A stretch of DNA of 64,000 bases from Haemaphysalis longicornis (GCA_013339765.2 CM023448.1:28472242-28536241); one strand, 5' to 3'. Numbered from the stretch's first letter, positions 44,493 to 57,120 are shown. Program-made: numbers and translations. Notes: a model not told the origin generated them from the sequence alone.

Positions 44493-44970
44493 TGATTCAC
44501 CGTGCCGGTAATAAACTGCTTCGGGGGTTTCGCGCATGCCTCGTGGGGGCAATAAAATCCGCTCAACTCATCGCATCAGCCCAGGACTGACATGCTCACG
44601 ATCTGAAACAGTGGATCTGAAACAGTCGAATGCGATGCAGGTATCGGCGAAGAATGCGGTTTGAGGAGGTTCAATGGGGGCCACATTGTTTTTTTTGCGC
44701 TAAGGCAGAACGATAAATGCGCGCCGAAGCCACGCGAAAAATGCGAATGGACGTAGTCGGCAATGAGACCTAGAAAGAGAGCAAGGCAGGGGTGAGGAGC
44801 ACGGAAAACCAACCATAACAGCGGTGCAAGATCGGCTGCAAAGACAAAAGTGAGAAAATGAGTCTGGGCGAAGCGACTCGGCGAGAAGGAAACCGAAAGA
44901 AAAGAATAGACCACGAGCAACAACAAAGCCCGGAACAGGAAGCAGTAATGTGTGCGCGTGTGCTTGTGAG

Positions 44971-45036
44971 AAAGAAAGAAAGAAAGAAAGAGAGAAAGAA
45001 AGAAAGAAAGGGAAGAAAGGAAAGAAAGGGAAGAAA

Positions 45037-45081
<45 letters not shown>

Positions 45082-45162
45082 AAAGCAAAGAAAAGAAAGG
45101 AAAAGAAATAAAGAAAGCGAAAAGAAAGAAAGAAGAAAGAAAGAAAGAACGAAAGAAAGAAA

Positions 45163-45197
<35 letters not shown>

Positions 45198-45198
45198 G
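44971..45198. repeat. (GAAA)n microsatellite
   Basis: About 230 bp of GAAA with GGAA and AGAA variants. It produces the F/L/S-rich minus-strand frame (44576-45301), which is not a gene. Confidence 0.97.
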
Positions 45199-45199
45199 A

Positions 45200-46085
45200 A
45201 GGACTCAGAAGGAAGCTCGTATCGTGGATCACCTGACTGATTCGGCTACACCGCGTCGGTGGAGATTTCAGCTCTGCGTTTCTACTTTGAACGCTTTCCA
45301 ACTCCGGGGTTTCATTTCAAGGGGGCTTGTTCCACGATCATTCCGGCGTTAGGGCACGTATGCCGACGGGGGAGCAAACAGTTGGCGGGGTACCACTTCA
45401 AGGCTTTTTTTTTTTTCTTTCTTTCCTTCGTTTTGTGCACATAAAGACCCCGGCCCTGGCGTGATTTGTACGATCACGGTGTACAGAGATGATAACAAGC
45501 GGTTTCTCCACTCCAACCCCTCCCCCACCACGCCAATCGCTGCGTGGGCGTGTACTTTGTTAGCGTTTCAAGAAATAGGAAAAAGCGTATACAGCTTTCC
45601 CGTACTATTCGCGACCTCGACCCACGATGCGCGCGGAGTTTCCTCTTCCCATCATTTCTCGGCCTTCGCGTTTCCCGCTTCTGTTTGCCCGGCAGCCGAT
45701 CTGATCGGAGCGATGTTTTTGCAGGAAGCGATGCGCCAGGGTTCGCCGCTGCGCAGTTCCGCGAAGCGGGCCGAACTCTGAAGCGAAATGAAACTATTTG
45801 AACGACCTCTATGAGTCAGTTTACAACGAGTTCGAACAACGCGAACTCCTCTGCGCTCTGATAACTGCAAAGTTCCCAGCGTTCTGATAGCCGCTCGAGT
45901 CGCCCCTCTATCGGTAGGGCCCCGTGGCAAGCCGACGGCGCGAACACGTCAAGAACACGTCAAGAACACGCGCACCGGTCTATTCTAGAGCGCAAGTCCA
46001 TTACCGCCTAGCAAGTGGCTTCTATGCGACCCTCAATCCTGAAGCAAGCAAGCAACAGCAAGTAACCTGTAGCGTCGCCTACAAA
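45200..46085. other. Unique DNA
   Basis: AAGAACACGTC is tandemly repeated at about 45947-45966. No gene recognised. Confidence 0.5.
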
Positions 46086-46089
46086 CCAA

Positions 46090-46336
46090 AACTGTTCTTC
46101 CTCATGGCACGTCGCTTAACAAACTGTCCCAACCAGTACCCCACAGACTACCATTTCTGTCCCGCCCCTTGCACCTTGTGCCATATGGTGTGGGAATGCG
46201 GCATCCCCACCCCCCATCACATACACGGTCGCGTTATATCGGCCAGCTCCGACTTTGCGATTCATAAGGTCTTGATTCTTCCAGCCCGGACACGAACAAA
46301 GGAGTCCGGAGCCATGGAAGGAGGGCACCACGCCTA
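46090..46336 (+). pseudogene. Probable LINE C-terminus
   Basis: The frame ending at 46337 reads PAPCTLCHMVWECGI and then SDFAIHKVLILPARTRTK followed by SGAME and a stop. This resembles the end of I/R1/Tad-like LINE ORF2 proteins, where a C-x-x-C-L-x-H-x-W-C knuckle is followed by a W-x-x-x-L-x-S-x-x-L-x-x-Q-L-x-L-x-x-R-A helix. One knuckle cysteine spacing is off, and no RNase H or RT part is present. The match is by motif order only. Confidence 0.4.
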
Positions 46337-46344
46337 GGACAATC

Positions 46345-46473
<129 letters not shown>

Positions 46474-46479
46474 GGACTA

Positions 46480-47590
46480 AGGGGGTCCTCCCAACGGCGA
46501 GCGGCCATAATATTTTCCGCTCTCCTCAACACAAGTTCCAATCATCATCACCATCATCGTCATCATGCAGTTCTACCGCACAATTTACAAGCGGAGGTGC
46601 GCGTTCGTTGTACATGCTTCTTCGTCACAGAGCTAACCCATTGTTTCTAACAGCCTTTAAGCAGCATCCCCAACGCCAAATTCTAGTACCGATTCATTTC
46701 CCGAATAAATACACGCAAAAGCGAAGGAAACAACAGTTCGGACGGGACAGAATGTAGCTCGGGATGCAAATGCGACGTTACTACGCAATCAATCAGGCGA
46801 CGAGAAAACGAGCTTAGAGGAAAACCGGGGTCCCACTTCGATGAATAAAGTGGTCCCGACAGTCGGCCGACAGCGACCGACTGGAAGAACGAATTGCCTC
46901 GCACAAAAAAAAAAAAAAAAGAAAGAAATCGTCGTAGACTACTGCGACAAAAAGAAGACAAGAATGGATGCACGAGAAAGGAGCCGCCGACTATAGGACG
47001 GGACGCAAATAAAACACATATCCGCCGGGAGGGGGACCTTATTGCGCGCAGGTCGTGTGTGCTTACTGGTGAAATTCCTTTCACTTCAGGTTTATTTACA
47101 TAGTCCACGCCGACGAAGGCCCGATCGACAAAACAGTGGCATTTTGAATGAACTTGATTTCCAATTCAATGTACTTCGTACCCACGAATGCGTTAGTATA
47201 CACACACACAAACACAGGGCCGAGAACCAAGTATATTGACTTCTCTTCACGGCATTTTGCATAAGCGAAAAACGTACGCGACAAGCTACGAAGCGTAGCC
47301 TTGTCTTGCTTTTTTTGGCTCGCTTACTCCATGCATGCATATATATTCGAAACTGCACCGACAGCTGGGCCTTTTCAAACGCGCCTCGGCCCATTTAAAT
47401 ATTATTCGCATACTAGGCCGAACAAAACGCGACTGGCACAGAGGAAGAGCTCAGTCTGGCCGAGGGTTGCCGCATAAATTAATTCAGACAGCACGCAATT
47501 TTCTTAATCGTACAATTTGCCGCCAACGAAAGAAACTAATGAAAACAGGTAGGACGGCTCCGTTCCACGCAAAAAACAAACTAGAAAAAC
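46480..47590. other. Unique DNA
   Basis: It contains an ATCATCATCACCATCATCG tract (46543), poly-A (46904-46920) and a small stem, GACAAGCTACG/CGTAGCCTTGTC (47280-47305). No gene recognised. Confidence 0.5.
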
Positions 47591-47599
47591 TGCGGAGTT

Positions 47600-48003
47600 A
47601 ATTCCTCTGTCATGGGAATCGAGTAAACAACGAAGTGAATGTGCAGCGAAATCTGCAGCTGCGCATGATTTGCGGGTCGGCGGCTGCCTTGTGGGTTGTG
47701 TCCCTTGCGAGCGACTTCCTGCTGGCGGGTCGCTTCGGCAAAGGTGTACTGGCGTCAGTGAAATCTTGGTGTTCCCGGCATAGAACACTTTCATGTTTTA
47801 AAATACAGAACCCGAAACGAACAACCCTGCGTATAACGTTACTCTTTGTTTTAGAGGTTGCTTCCCCGTAAGAAGCCCCTGTGTGCAGGGAGAGCACCCT
47901 TTACAGGCCCCTCGCCTTCGTTGTACTGGCGTTCATTTCCGTGACGGATAGTGACGTCACTCAAATGTTGTGTACCCCGGCATGAAACACTTTCGTGTTA
48001 AAA
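47600..48003 (-). repeat. Repeat family A, dimeric copy
   Basis: The reverse of 20767-21330 without its insertion. The second-half block (CAAAGGTGTACTGGCGTCA), the linker (GAACCCGAAACGAACAACCC) and the first half (GTGACGGATAGTGACGTCAC) are all present. Confidence 0.8.
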
Positions 48004-48004
48004 A

Positions 48005-48610
48005 GATGTCCGCACAAGTTTCGCTGATTGAAGCGATTGTATACGTTCACGTAATAAAATCGACATTTAAATGGAAAGCGTCCGCCTGAGTTGAATATGC
48101 GCATGTTTTAAAACATGGGGTTGGTAGAGACTGTGGATCCTTCAAAAGCCAACTGAAAGAATAAAAATAATTAAGCGAAAGCACAAGTGTCCCATTACTG
48201 AACTTCAACGTACGTGACCTTTCTTGTCGTCGACCTCAAGACTACGTTATCTTGCTCTGCCTTGACATCACTAACGCCGCATGCGAGACAGTTTTCGTAG
48301 CAATGTTAACTTCATCCAATTTTCCCTCGTACGCTGCATGCAGTGGTCGCACTCCACCTGTTAGGTGTAGTTAAGACGTCGGCCTCCTCCCCAATAACGG
48401 GGTGTTCGGAATTGTCTCACCGTAGTAGTCTTGCCGTGTCCGCTTTATATTTTGATACAAAGGATTCGTACATCTGTGGTGGAGTCCTATGAACGATGAT
48501 CGCGTTTCATGAAGTCCCATTGCGTGCCGTGATAAATTGACAGCGCATAAAATAGGCTCGACTTCTGCGCGCTGTGTTGGTCGACAAGAGCACAAGTTGA
48601 TGCGAGGTGA
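48005..48610. other. Unique DNA
   Basis: No gene, RNA or repeat recognised. Confidence 0.5.
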
Positions 48611-48616
48611 AAGGAG

Positions 48617-48666
48617 AATGAATGAATGAATGAATGAATGAATGAATGAATGAATGAATGAATGAA
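48617..48666. repeat. (AATG)n microsatellite
   Basis: Twelve AATG units. Confidence 0.97.
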
Positions 48667-48669
48667 GCT

Positions 48670-49165
48670 TCTTGGAAGAAGGGTCATTCTCATCGCAAGA
48701 CGGACAACGTCTGCGCATTAGCGGTTACGCTATATCGCATCGTGTGCCCAAATGGGAACGGGGCGCGACACGGGCGAATACAACTGCCAAACCGGCCCTC
48801 ACTTCTTCAGTTTCCCTTCCAAACGAGGAAGCCATCGAGCGAGCGGGCAAGCCGGCAAGCGGGGTGCAATAACTCCAACCTTGCGAGGTATACGCCCGCC
48901 CGAGACTTGTCCCGTGACCAGTCGGGATTAAAGAAAGCACAGGGCGACCAAAAGCGAACGCGAACTCATTCGTGCGCAGAATCAACGCATGCGCACAACG
49001 AAAACAAATGACCGTATAAAGGCCTCACCGCTTACCGTGTACGCGAGATTTTCCCACAGATCTTCGTTCTGATGCCGACACGCAGCTTTACGTAAGGTAT
49101 CGAATGAGGATGTAAGCATCGAGTTTCACAAGCATGCATGCCGAAGGCGCATTCGGCAGCTGTCA
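48670..49165. other. Unique DNA
   Basis: No gene or repeat recognised. Confidence 0.5.
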
Positions 49166-49167
49166 TA

Positions 49168-49349
49168 TTACCGCGCGGGTTCGATTCCCGGCCGCTGGTG
49201 GCCGCTTTTCTGATGGAGGCGAAAAGCAAAAAACGCCCGTGTGTGCGAGATTTCGGCGCACGTTAAAGATCTACACGTGGTCAAAATTAACCTGGATCTA
49301 CTACGACGTGCCTCATCGTCTGCGTTGCGTCGGCGCGTTAAACCGTATA

Positions 49350-49380
<31 letters not shown>
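49168..49380 (+). mobile_element. SINE family S2, 5'-truncated
   Basis: It starts just before the B box (GCGGGTTCGATTCCCGG) and runs through GCACGTTAAAGATC and GCGTTGCGTCGGCGCGTTAA to a short (CAAT)n tail. Confidence 0.9.
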
Positions 49381-49417
49381 GCCCCGAGCAGATATGCACC
49401 GTACGCAAAGGCATGGA

Positions 49418-49868
49418 CTAGTGTCACTAGACAGGGTTCCAGAGTATCAGCACTCTTTTCTCCTGTTGTTCCGTGCCGCCGCTGCCGCGATCATTGGCCA
49501 GTTCACATCACGTGACACTTGTTTTCACTGCGACGGCTCATGGGCGCCGCCATTTTGTTGTTTATGCGTTTTCTGTCGGTAAACTGTTGTATTCTGAGCT
49601 CGTCCTCCCTGCTCTGCGGCTGCGCGCGACTGGCGTCGTTCCGAACGCGAATCAAAGTTAAGGCGCTTTGCAGAATTTGAGCGGCTGAAATGTGTCCGAA
49701 GATGCCGTGTTGCTGCGTCTTCGGCAGTGTTGTTTACAGATGACCTCGTCCAAGTTAGCGGTGAGGAAAGCGGAAATCTGGCAACACTGATAAACAACAA
49801 AATGGCCGCCGCTGCTCACTCGCGTGCCGCAACTAGTGACGGTACTATAGCTTATCTAGTGACACTAG
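49418..49868. mobile_element. 451-bp element with 14-bp inverted ends
   Basis: CTAGTGTCACTAGA (49418-49431) is repeated inverted at 49855-49868. The flanks CATGGA and CGTGGA differ at one base and may be a 6-bp target duplication. A further ACTAGTGAC lies close to the right end. A short frame inside (about 49690) begins MCPKMPCCCVFGSV, faintly like a THAP zinc-finger start, but stops after 17 codons. Part of the interior recurs at 33605-33735. Confidence 0.6.
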
Positions 49869-49874
49869 CGTGGA

Positions 49875-51515
49875 CCATGTGGAGTGGATTGAAAAAAAAA
49901 ATCTACCCGGAATAAGCTGCCGGCAGCGGCGTATATCGTATACCTCAGGATGTTACGTGAATCTGACATCACGTATTTTCTTCTCTGCGGCGGTTTGTGT
50001 GGGACGACAACAGCCTAGCCTACGTCCGCAAGCAGGGCGAGACCGTGCTAGGATATACACACGCACGCCTTGCGCCGTTTACATGGCAGCCGAGGATGTG
50101 TATTCAAGGTAAGAAGGCGACGGAAAGCGACGTCAGCGCGTGCGAATGCGAGCTCGACGGGAAGTGAGTAACGCCGACGGCACGAGCAATCTGCCCTTTA
50201 CACGAAACGAAGCCACGTTGCAGCGGCACAGCGTTGCACGCGTCAATGAGAGACATGGCTGTATGCACGGAGTCGGTGCTTCCGGTGGAAACACTTCAAA
50301 CTGGCCGAAAATGCGGCAAAACCTGTTTTTAACCAAGTCGATTTATTTGAAACTTTCTCGCCTTTTTTTTTTTTTTGGAACCGTTCCCACTGCAGTGTAC
50401 AGAAAGCAAAGAAACCGTTTTTAACGAAATACCGCTTATAACGAAGCCCGTCCTGTCCCAATGCCTTCGTTGCGCAGCGAGCGTTCACCGTAATTCACTG
50501 ACGAACACGCGACGGCGTTGTGCTTCGTTCCAGCTGAAACTCGCCAAGACAGACGGTGTTCTCGGAGAGGTGAGCCCTAAGAAACAGAAAGGTCGTGAAG
50601 AATTTCCCGAAAATTCGCCGCCAACTGATAATGCTGGAAATGGCGTGCTCGTCATGGAGATGTACTCTGGGTTCTTAACAGGCTCGAATTAATAACGCTT
50701 GAGGTCGGGCGCAACGTACGTCGCTTCGCCTCGACCGGCTGTACTATTTGGCGTGCCACTAGCTTTCTATTTCGACCTGGCGCTCACTAATAATTGAGGG
50801 GACCACCCACCTCGGGATGAGGCCACTGCCCGCGCTCGCGCGAGAGCAGGTGCAGTAAAAGGCCTCGTGAAAAGCAGGTTGTTACAAACGGTATGGAAGG
50901 TGCAAATATCTCGAAATTTTTACATTTCTGCAAAAAAAAAAAAAACTGGGGAAACTTTTTTTTTCTTTTCTTTTGCCGGTTGAATTGCGGAAAATTTTGC
51001 CTCACTAGGCGTTCTAAACGTACTCTAATAAACAGCGTAGCAGTTTAAGGGTGCACCCATGCAATTAATGGAAAAAGAATGCCCCACAAGATCACTTTTC
51101 AACGGCAATCAGCTTCCAACTCCACATTCACGCGTAATGGGCCGCCGACGTCGTACGGCTCGGCTAATTGCACCTGCCATTGACATTACCACGTGAATGA
51201 GATGCATTCATTACGAAGACGATGAATGACGTACACGAGCGCGGCGAATATACCCGCGCTCGTGCAAAGAAAGACGCCCGCAGATGCTCGTTAAATTCCC
51301 CTCGTCGTCATATACCACGGTTGATGTCACCCTTGTCCTGCTGCCGCCTAACCATAAACCACACCATTAATAACCATAAAACACACCATTAATATTTCCT
51401 CCAGGAATCTTGCTGTTTCTTCGCGGTTTTTATTATAGGAGCCATCGTGTAGCAAAACTGTCAACATGAGCCCTTACGTTCTGCAGCGTTGTTGCAGCTT
51501 CCCGTGCGTTTTCTC
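49875..51515. other. Unique DNA
   Basis: No gene or RNA recognised. AACCATAAACCACACCATTA is repeated in tandem at about 51350-51391. Confidence 0.5.
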
Positions 51516-51517
51516 TC

Positions 51518-53425
51518 TTGTATCGTAAGCTACACTGGCCGAGGTTGAGCAGTTTCGCGGGGACCCACCGTGCTCCGCAAGCGCGAGGAGCATTGGATTG
51601 GACTGGCTTGCATTGCATTGAATTTCGACTGGATTGGAAATCCATTCCAATTAGAGCACGGGTGTGTAGAGAATTGGGTCTGCGTATTACAGAGGAGTGA
51701 CGTCATAGCTCGCGGCGGAAGCACTGGCTCCGGCGCGTGCCCAGCTGTGCGCCTACGTTGCAGAGTAGCCAAGTATGACGCTGCGCCTGAGCGCTGATAG
51801 CCGTTTCGGCGTGGCTCCTGGGGCCCTATTCTCGACTGCACAAATTGCCGGCAATTAAGGCAATTTTCCGGAAGTCTTTTATGATTGGCTTTCAATTTTG
51901 GTCACGTGCTTCCGGTTGACAAAGCGGTTGTGTGTGCTGTCGTCATTTTGACGTTTCATGTCGTTTACGGATATCAGTTCTAAAGTTTGCCTTATTTCTC
52001 GTTACTAAAGGCGCATAATTCTTGGCCGGCAATGAAAAACCAGACTAAATGCAGCGGACATGACAACGTAAGCCTGTCTTTGCTATTCAACAACAATACT
52101 GCTTGTAATACACACCCCCTCTGTGATTGGCTGAGAAGGCGTGACGTAATTTAAACAGTTGGCGGGAACAATTACGTCATGCATTGGCAACTTCAGCCTG
52201 CGTAAAAGTGACGTAGTGCTACGTAACAGCTTGAAAATGGCGGCTGTTTTTGTCGCAAAATACAAGCAAAATAGGGCAAAATATTGCCCCGGCTTACGGC
52301 GCCGCGAAATGTGCGGCAATTTGCAGCAGGCGCAGTTTCGCATGCGCGCTGTTTAAAGCATGTTTCCTACCGAAACAAATTATAGTTTTAACTGCTTCCA
52401 AGTCAGCTATCATGGAACATACAAATAACATGCAGTATTTTGCTTTTATGTTTGGCAATGAAATAAAAATTATTTGTTTGGCGTAACCGCAACATAAGAG
52501 GGCAGTACAAGCCTCTCCATGACAAAGAGAACCCAATGCATGGCATTTGTCCATACTTGTCCTAGTAAGTTGTTGGGTCACATGATCGAACTCAAGAGAA
52601 AAATAACAATGAAAAGTGACTTTAGTTCATTACAGCGCTGATTGCAGTCGAGCTTGACGAATGAGTGAATCGGCGACATCGGTGCGCCCCGCGGTTATCA
52701 GGCGTAGCGCTTCGCTGCTCTTATGTGCCATAGAAGCGATGGTCGCGGCCGTCTTTTTCTGTGATCACGCCATAAACTTGTAACATAGCAGCAGACGATG
52801 GCGTGGCGGCGGTGGCGGCAGGGAAGGTGATAACGCAACAAAGCTTGCATTGAAGCAGAGAGCCCAGCTATGTTAATAAAAGCGATTGAAAGAAATAAAT
52901 AGATACGGTAAAAAAATTGTGTGGTGTTCTTTAGCTCGACATCCGCCTTTCGCTCGCGTTTGAATCAACGTTACTCGATCGCCTTGTGGTGTTGGCGCCA
53001 AATTTGACCTCCAGAAATGTGTTTTTCTTGCCAGCCTCAGCTACCGTCTTAATTTTTATAGTACATGCCAAGTGTTTTTATATCTTTCTTGCACAATATT
53101 TGACACCTTGGTAGCGATTTTTATGAGTGACTCGTCAAATTACACTACATGTCGTCCTAGCTATAGGTGCAGCACGTCACTGATTGCTTACGTCGTGCTT
53201 ACTCAAAAAAACATGGGCGAAATGCCGGCAATTTGTGCAGTCGAGAATAGGGCCCCTGGAGAGCCGTGCTGCGCGTGCGCGAGGAGGACCGGGCAGGACT
53301 GGAAATCGTTTTAGCAGCAGAAAGCATGATAATCAGCTAATCCTAGACAACCAGGAAACCTAAGAATAACCAGCTACGCTACCAGGTATAGACGAGCTAA
53401 GCCACTGCTAATTTTTTTTTTTTTT
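51518..53425 (+). repeat. Repeat family C, split by the 51821-53255 element
   Basis: 51518-51820 carries the left part (CGTAAGCTACACTGGCCGAG to CGTGGCTCCTG). 53256-53425 resumes with CTGGAGAGCCGTGCTGCGC and finishes at GCCACTGCTAA plus T13. Read together they restore the order of 24251-24748, apart from some losses in the TGGAT-rich centre. Confidence 0.9.
51821..53255. mobile_element. PIF/Harbinger-like element, 1435 bp, intact ends
   Basis: The terminal inverted repeats are identical over 33 bp (starting GGGCCCTATTCTCGACTG). CTG lies directly outside both ends (51818-51820 and 53256-53258), and the host repeat contains a single CTG there in other copies. Ends of the GGGC(C/G)(C/G)TATTCTCG type with a 3-bp CWG duplication fit PIF/Harbinger and match 14785-15006. 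No DDE transposase or Myb-like protein is recognisable inside, so it is probably non-autonomous. Confidence 0.85.
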
Positions 53426-53753
53426 ACACTCTTGGGTAACCTCCCTTTCCTTACACGGAGAACGACACTTTTGGAACGCCGATACTTTCGGACAAAAATT
53501 TTTCAAAGAAAAAAAAAATAACATTGAGGTTTCCGAAAGCCTTTGACGACTAGCACTCGACGCTGCGGCTGAAAGCCGGAAGTCTTCACGTCCGTACTTT
53601 GATAGGAAACCGGAAGCGTCAGCCGGAGACGACGGAAGAACCGGACGGCTTTCACGACGGCCCCCTTATGAAAAAAAAATAAAAAAAAACGTCGACTGTG
53701 ACTTCCCCTTTTCCTTTTTTTCTTATTTCTTGCTGTTTTTTTCATGGTAAGTG

Positions 53754-55767
53754 CAGTATACTCGGGATAATTAAAACTCGGATAATTCGTACTTTCGGTT
53801 AATTCAAACAAAATTCAAATTTTCGGTTGGCCCATTTAAAAGCCGCTTAAATCAAACTCCGTCATTCGGTGAATTCGTACTTTTTGCGTGTCCATACCGC
53901 AAAATATATCCTGCTTTCCCGCAAACATTTGAAAATTTGCGCGCCGATATAGTCATAACAGTCCAAAAATGAAAAATAAGCGCCTTGAGCCTTCGAGGAA
54001 ACAGGCGTTGCTATTAAACGAACGTTTGAAACGAAGTACAAGTACGGTATACCCTGATGTTACTCACCTTTCTAGCCTGATTTACCGTTTCTGCGATGCG
54101 AATTAGGAAAAAAAAAAACGAACAGGCCTCAAAAAAACGTTTAAACATGATTGACTGCCTACACTTGTCGAAGCGGTCAAAACCATGCGGGCCATTCTCG
54201 CAAAAAGAAAAACGACACGGCGGTTACGAATGTGTACGCGGCATTCGGCTGGTGGACCTTGTGTTTGTTTATTTTATTTATTTATTTATTTATTTATTTA
54301 ATTTTGTACATACTGCTAGCCTAACAAAGGCTTTGGCAGGAAAGGGTCAGTAGTGAAAGGTCAAGAACGTACATGATCATTCACACATATTTCAACAAGA
54401 GTAGCAAGAGGCATTTGCCTCGGTTGACCCAATCATAACGATAAGACCCACGCTGCGACATACACAATGCGACATTTTCTCGCGAAGCAAATTCAAAAGC
54501 AAAAAACAAGCGTACATTATTACGTAGTAACAAAGTAATGATTAGACAATCCGGACAGAAAGAGTCAAGGGACCGTACAATCAAGTTCTTGGGGTACCAA
54601 TATTCCATTCTCTGATGGCCTGCGGAAAATAGGAATACCTGAAGGTGCCGCTGTGAAATCTGTATTCGAGTAATTGTTTATTGTGTTTTGTTCTAAAATT
54701 CCTCGTATCGGAATGTGTTAGGAACCGGTGTGGAGAAGAAACAGGAATTTTACTCGAAGGTATCTTGCGCGATGGCTGATTGTTGGGAGCCCAGCTAATC
54801 GTAACAGTTCAGTTGGTGAATCACGACGGCGGTATTTGTTATAGATGAATCTGGCGGCCCTTTTTTGTATACACCCTCTAACTTTGCTATTGCACACTTA
54901 GTATATGGGAACTAGCATATGACGCCATATTCGATGATAGATCGAAGGAGTGACGTGTATGCAAGTAGCTTGGTTTTTGCCGAAGCGTATCGGAGGGACA
55001 GCGTTTGAGGGAAAGAAGCGCTGAGAGAGATTTAGTTGAGATGTATGACACGTGCTTGTTCCATTTTAGATCAGAAGAAAGAATGATGCCTAAGTGTTTG
55101 TGTTCATTGACCCTTTGTAGTACACTTTGGTGGATTTGGTACGGAAAAATAATGGGTTTTTCTTTCACGTGACAGTCATGCAAATAGTTTTTTCTACATT
55201 TATCGTCATCTGCCAGTCCTGACACCACTTATCAATTTTTTTGAGAGCATCGTTCAAAACTAACTGACCCTTCACGGTCTCTATTTCTTTGTAGATGACA
55301 CAATCGTCTGCGAACATGCGCAGTGTTGCTTCTATATCTTTTGCTATGTCGTTGGTGAAAAGAAGGAAAAGAATAGGAGCCAGAACTGTGCCCTGAGGCA
55401 CACCAGATCAGACGTCAACACATTGTGATGACTGGCCTTCGAAGTGAACGAACTGCTTACGTCATGACAGTCTTTCAGCCATTTCGTTAGAACGCCGTGC
55501 CCGAAAATGCTTTGCAACTTATAAACTAGCTTTAGGTGCGACCACAACCAGTTTTCGGTGCGTCTGCTTTCAGTTTATTCTGCACAGTTATGGTTTAAAA
55601 AAAGCTTAGAAATTAAATAAATGTGAGTAAAATCAAAGCGTAATCATAATGCGTGCGGTCACCTTGCCCAGAGCCCTATAAATGAAAACTTCTGATAGTT
55701 CACCCCTCGGATAATTCAAACAAAATCCCGGGGTCCCTTCGAGTTTTGAATTATCGCGAGTCGACTG
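53754..55767. mobile_element. Tigger/pogo-like DNA element split by a LINE
   Basis: The left end reads CAGTATACTCGGGATAATTA and the right end, inverted, CAGTCGACTCGCGATAATTC. Both continue AAAACTCG. Inside both ends, AATTC/GAATT words with TTCAAACAAAAT recur. CAGTNGACTC...ATAATTC ends resemble Tigger-type Tc1/mariner elements, which use TA targets. TA lies a few bases outside each end, so the exact boundary is uncertain. Without the LINE, about 725 bp remains, with no recognisable transposase. Confidence 0.6.
54262..55550 (-). pseudogene. LINE reverse transcriptase, 5'-truncated and frameshifted
   Basis: The minus strand encodes the second half of a non-LTR retrotransposon RT. The region begins with LVYKLQSIFGHGVLTKWLKD. 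The next block, FVHFEGQSSQCVDV, is followed by a stop and then SGVPQGTVLAPILFLLFTND. After that come the catalytic-type FADDCVIY, then WQMTINVEKT and HKHLGIILSSDLKWNKHV. The conserved FRYSYFPQAIREWN lies near the end. The order is that of Jockey/CR1-like elements. Frameshifts near 55455, 55170 and 54615, plus the stop near 55410, make it dead. The 3' end carries an (AAAT)n tail, seen as TTTATTTATTT at 54265-54301. It sits inside the Tigger-like element. Confidence 0.9.
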
Positions 55768-55774
55768 TGTATCT

Positions 55775-57120
55775 TCGTATAGGCCTAGAAGTCTGGTTCG
55801 CGCGCTATGTGGAAGACGAAAGAGCAAATAAAACGCAAACGTGGGACAACGTATAGTGCGCTCAAAAAGAAAGCAAATAAAACGGCGATTCATTATCACT
55901 TAGTTTCAAACGCAAGTGCATCCGCCTCACAGAGATAAGTATACCGATTCAACATAGCTGGGGATTGCGCGGCATTCTGGTAACGCAAATGTCAACAAAG
56001 GTGCTTCGTGCTACAGCCGGCAGCGCCATGTTACCTGCGCAAGAAAGGCTTACCTAAGGATACACTGAAATTCGGAAAGAGGTGCGAGTGTGGGGTGAAG
56101 GGGGGGGGAGCATTAGTTACACGAACGACACGAGGAAATTGGCTAAAGCCCCGGACATTGGCCGAGGGGGGAATAAATTTAAAAAAAAGCGACACCTGCT
56201 CGCAAAAATGTATACGCTGAGGATCTATTCCTACCTTGTACACACACTAGCGCGGTTGCGAAAGATATAGGCAAGAAAAAGCAAACAAATTCGGTTGCAT
56301 ACATCACTCTCCCTACCACCATAAAAAGAAAAGGAACTAAAGAGGACGAACCACGAGTGATACCCGACTTTCGGAAGCAGCATTGCAGGTTGCCAGACCT
56401 ACCGAACCGCGGAAGGGTCGGGCGCCGTTTCGGACTGACTAATGCAGAGCAACGAAAACGCGGGACCGATATAAAACAAAAGGGACAGCGGACACCCGTT
56501 CTGCCTCGAGCGGAAGAAGCCTCGGGCTCACACAACAAAAACTAGCGAAACGCGTTCGCAACAAGCCACCAGCGCAGCAACCTCACGACCATAACGACGC
56601 CTTCCCAGAACGCCTCCCATTACACCCGGTGACAACTTACGAAGAACAACGACAGTTGTCCCTGCGCCGGCACATCACCGCAGCCGGCTGTTCCTCCGAG
56701 CGGCGCAATCAGTGCGAGCATTTGGAACATGACACAGGACGCTCCCGCGTTTTTCGGTCGGCTTAACCTGCTTACAAACTACCGAAGCGACAACAAACAC
56801 ACCGTGCTGCTGTTTCACTACGCGAGGAAAAGCCGACGATGTCACGCGCTAATCGCAACCTTCTTTCAAAACGCGCGCGCTCGTCGACATCCGGGTCTGT
56901 CGCTTCGGCGGAGTGGTACGAGCTACCGCGTCGCCCGTTTTTAAAAGTGCAGCACGCGCGCAGTTTTCACAGCTGCGTCTCCGCTTCACCGAGTGAGTCG
57001 CTCCTCATGTCCCATCCACACTTGTAGACCACGCGGCGTCGAAAAAGCTGCCCTCGCACCTGGCACAATCTCGCGGGACCACAGCGCCAAAAACAGGTGC
57101 CATCTCCCGCGGAGGTCCGC
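55775..57120. other. Unique DNA
   Basis: No gene recognised. Frames of up to 119 codons near 56179-56545 overlap on both strands. Confidence 0.5.

Noticed and set aside
44576..45301. 241-codon minus-strand frame
   Set aside because: Mostly the translation of the (GAAA)n microsatellite.
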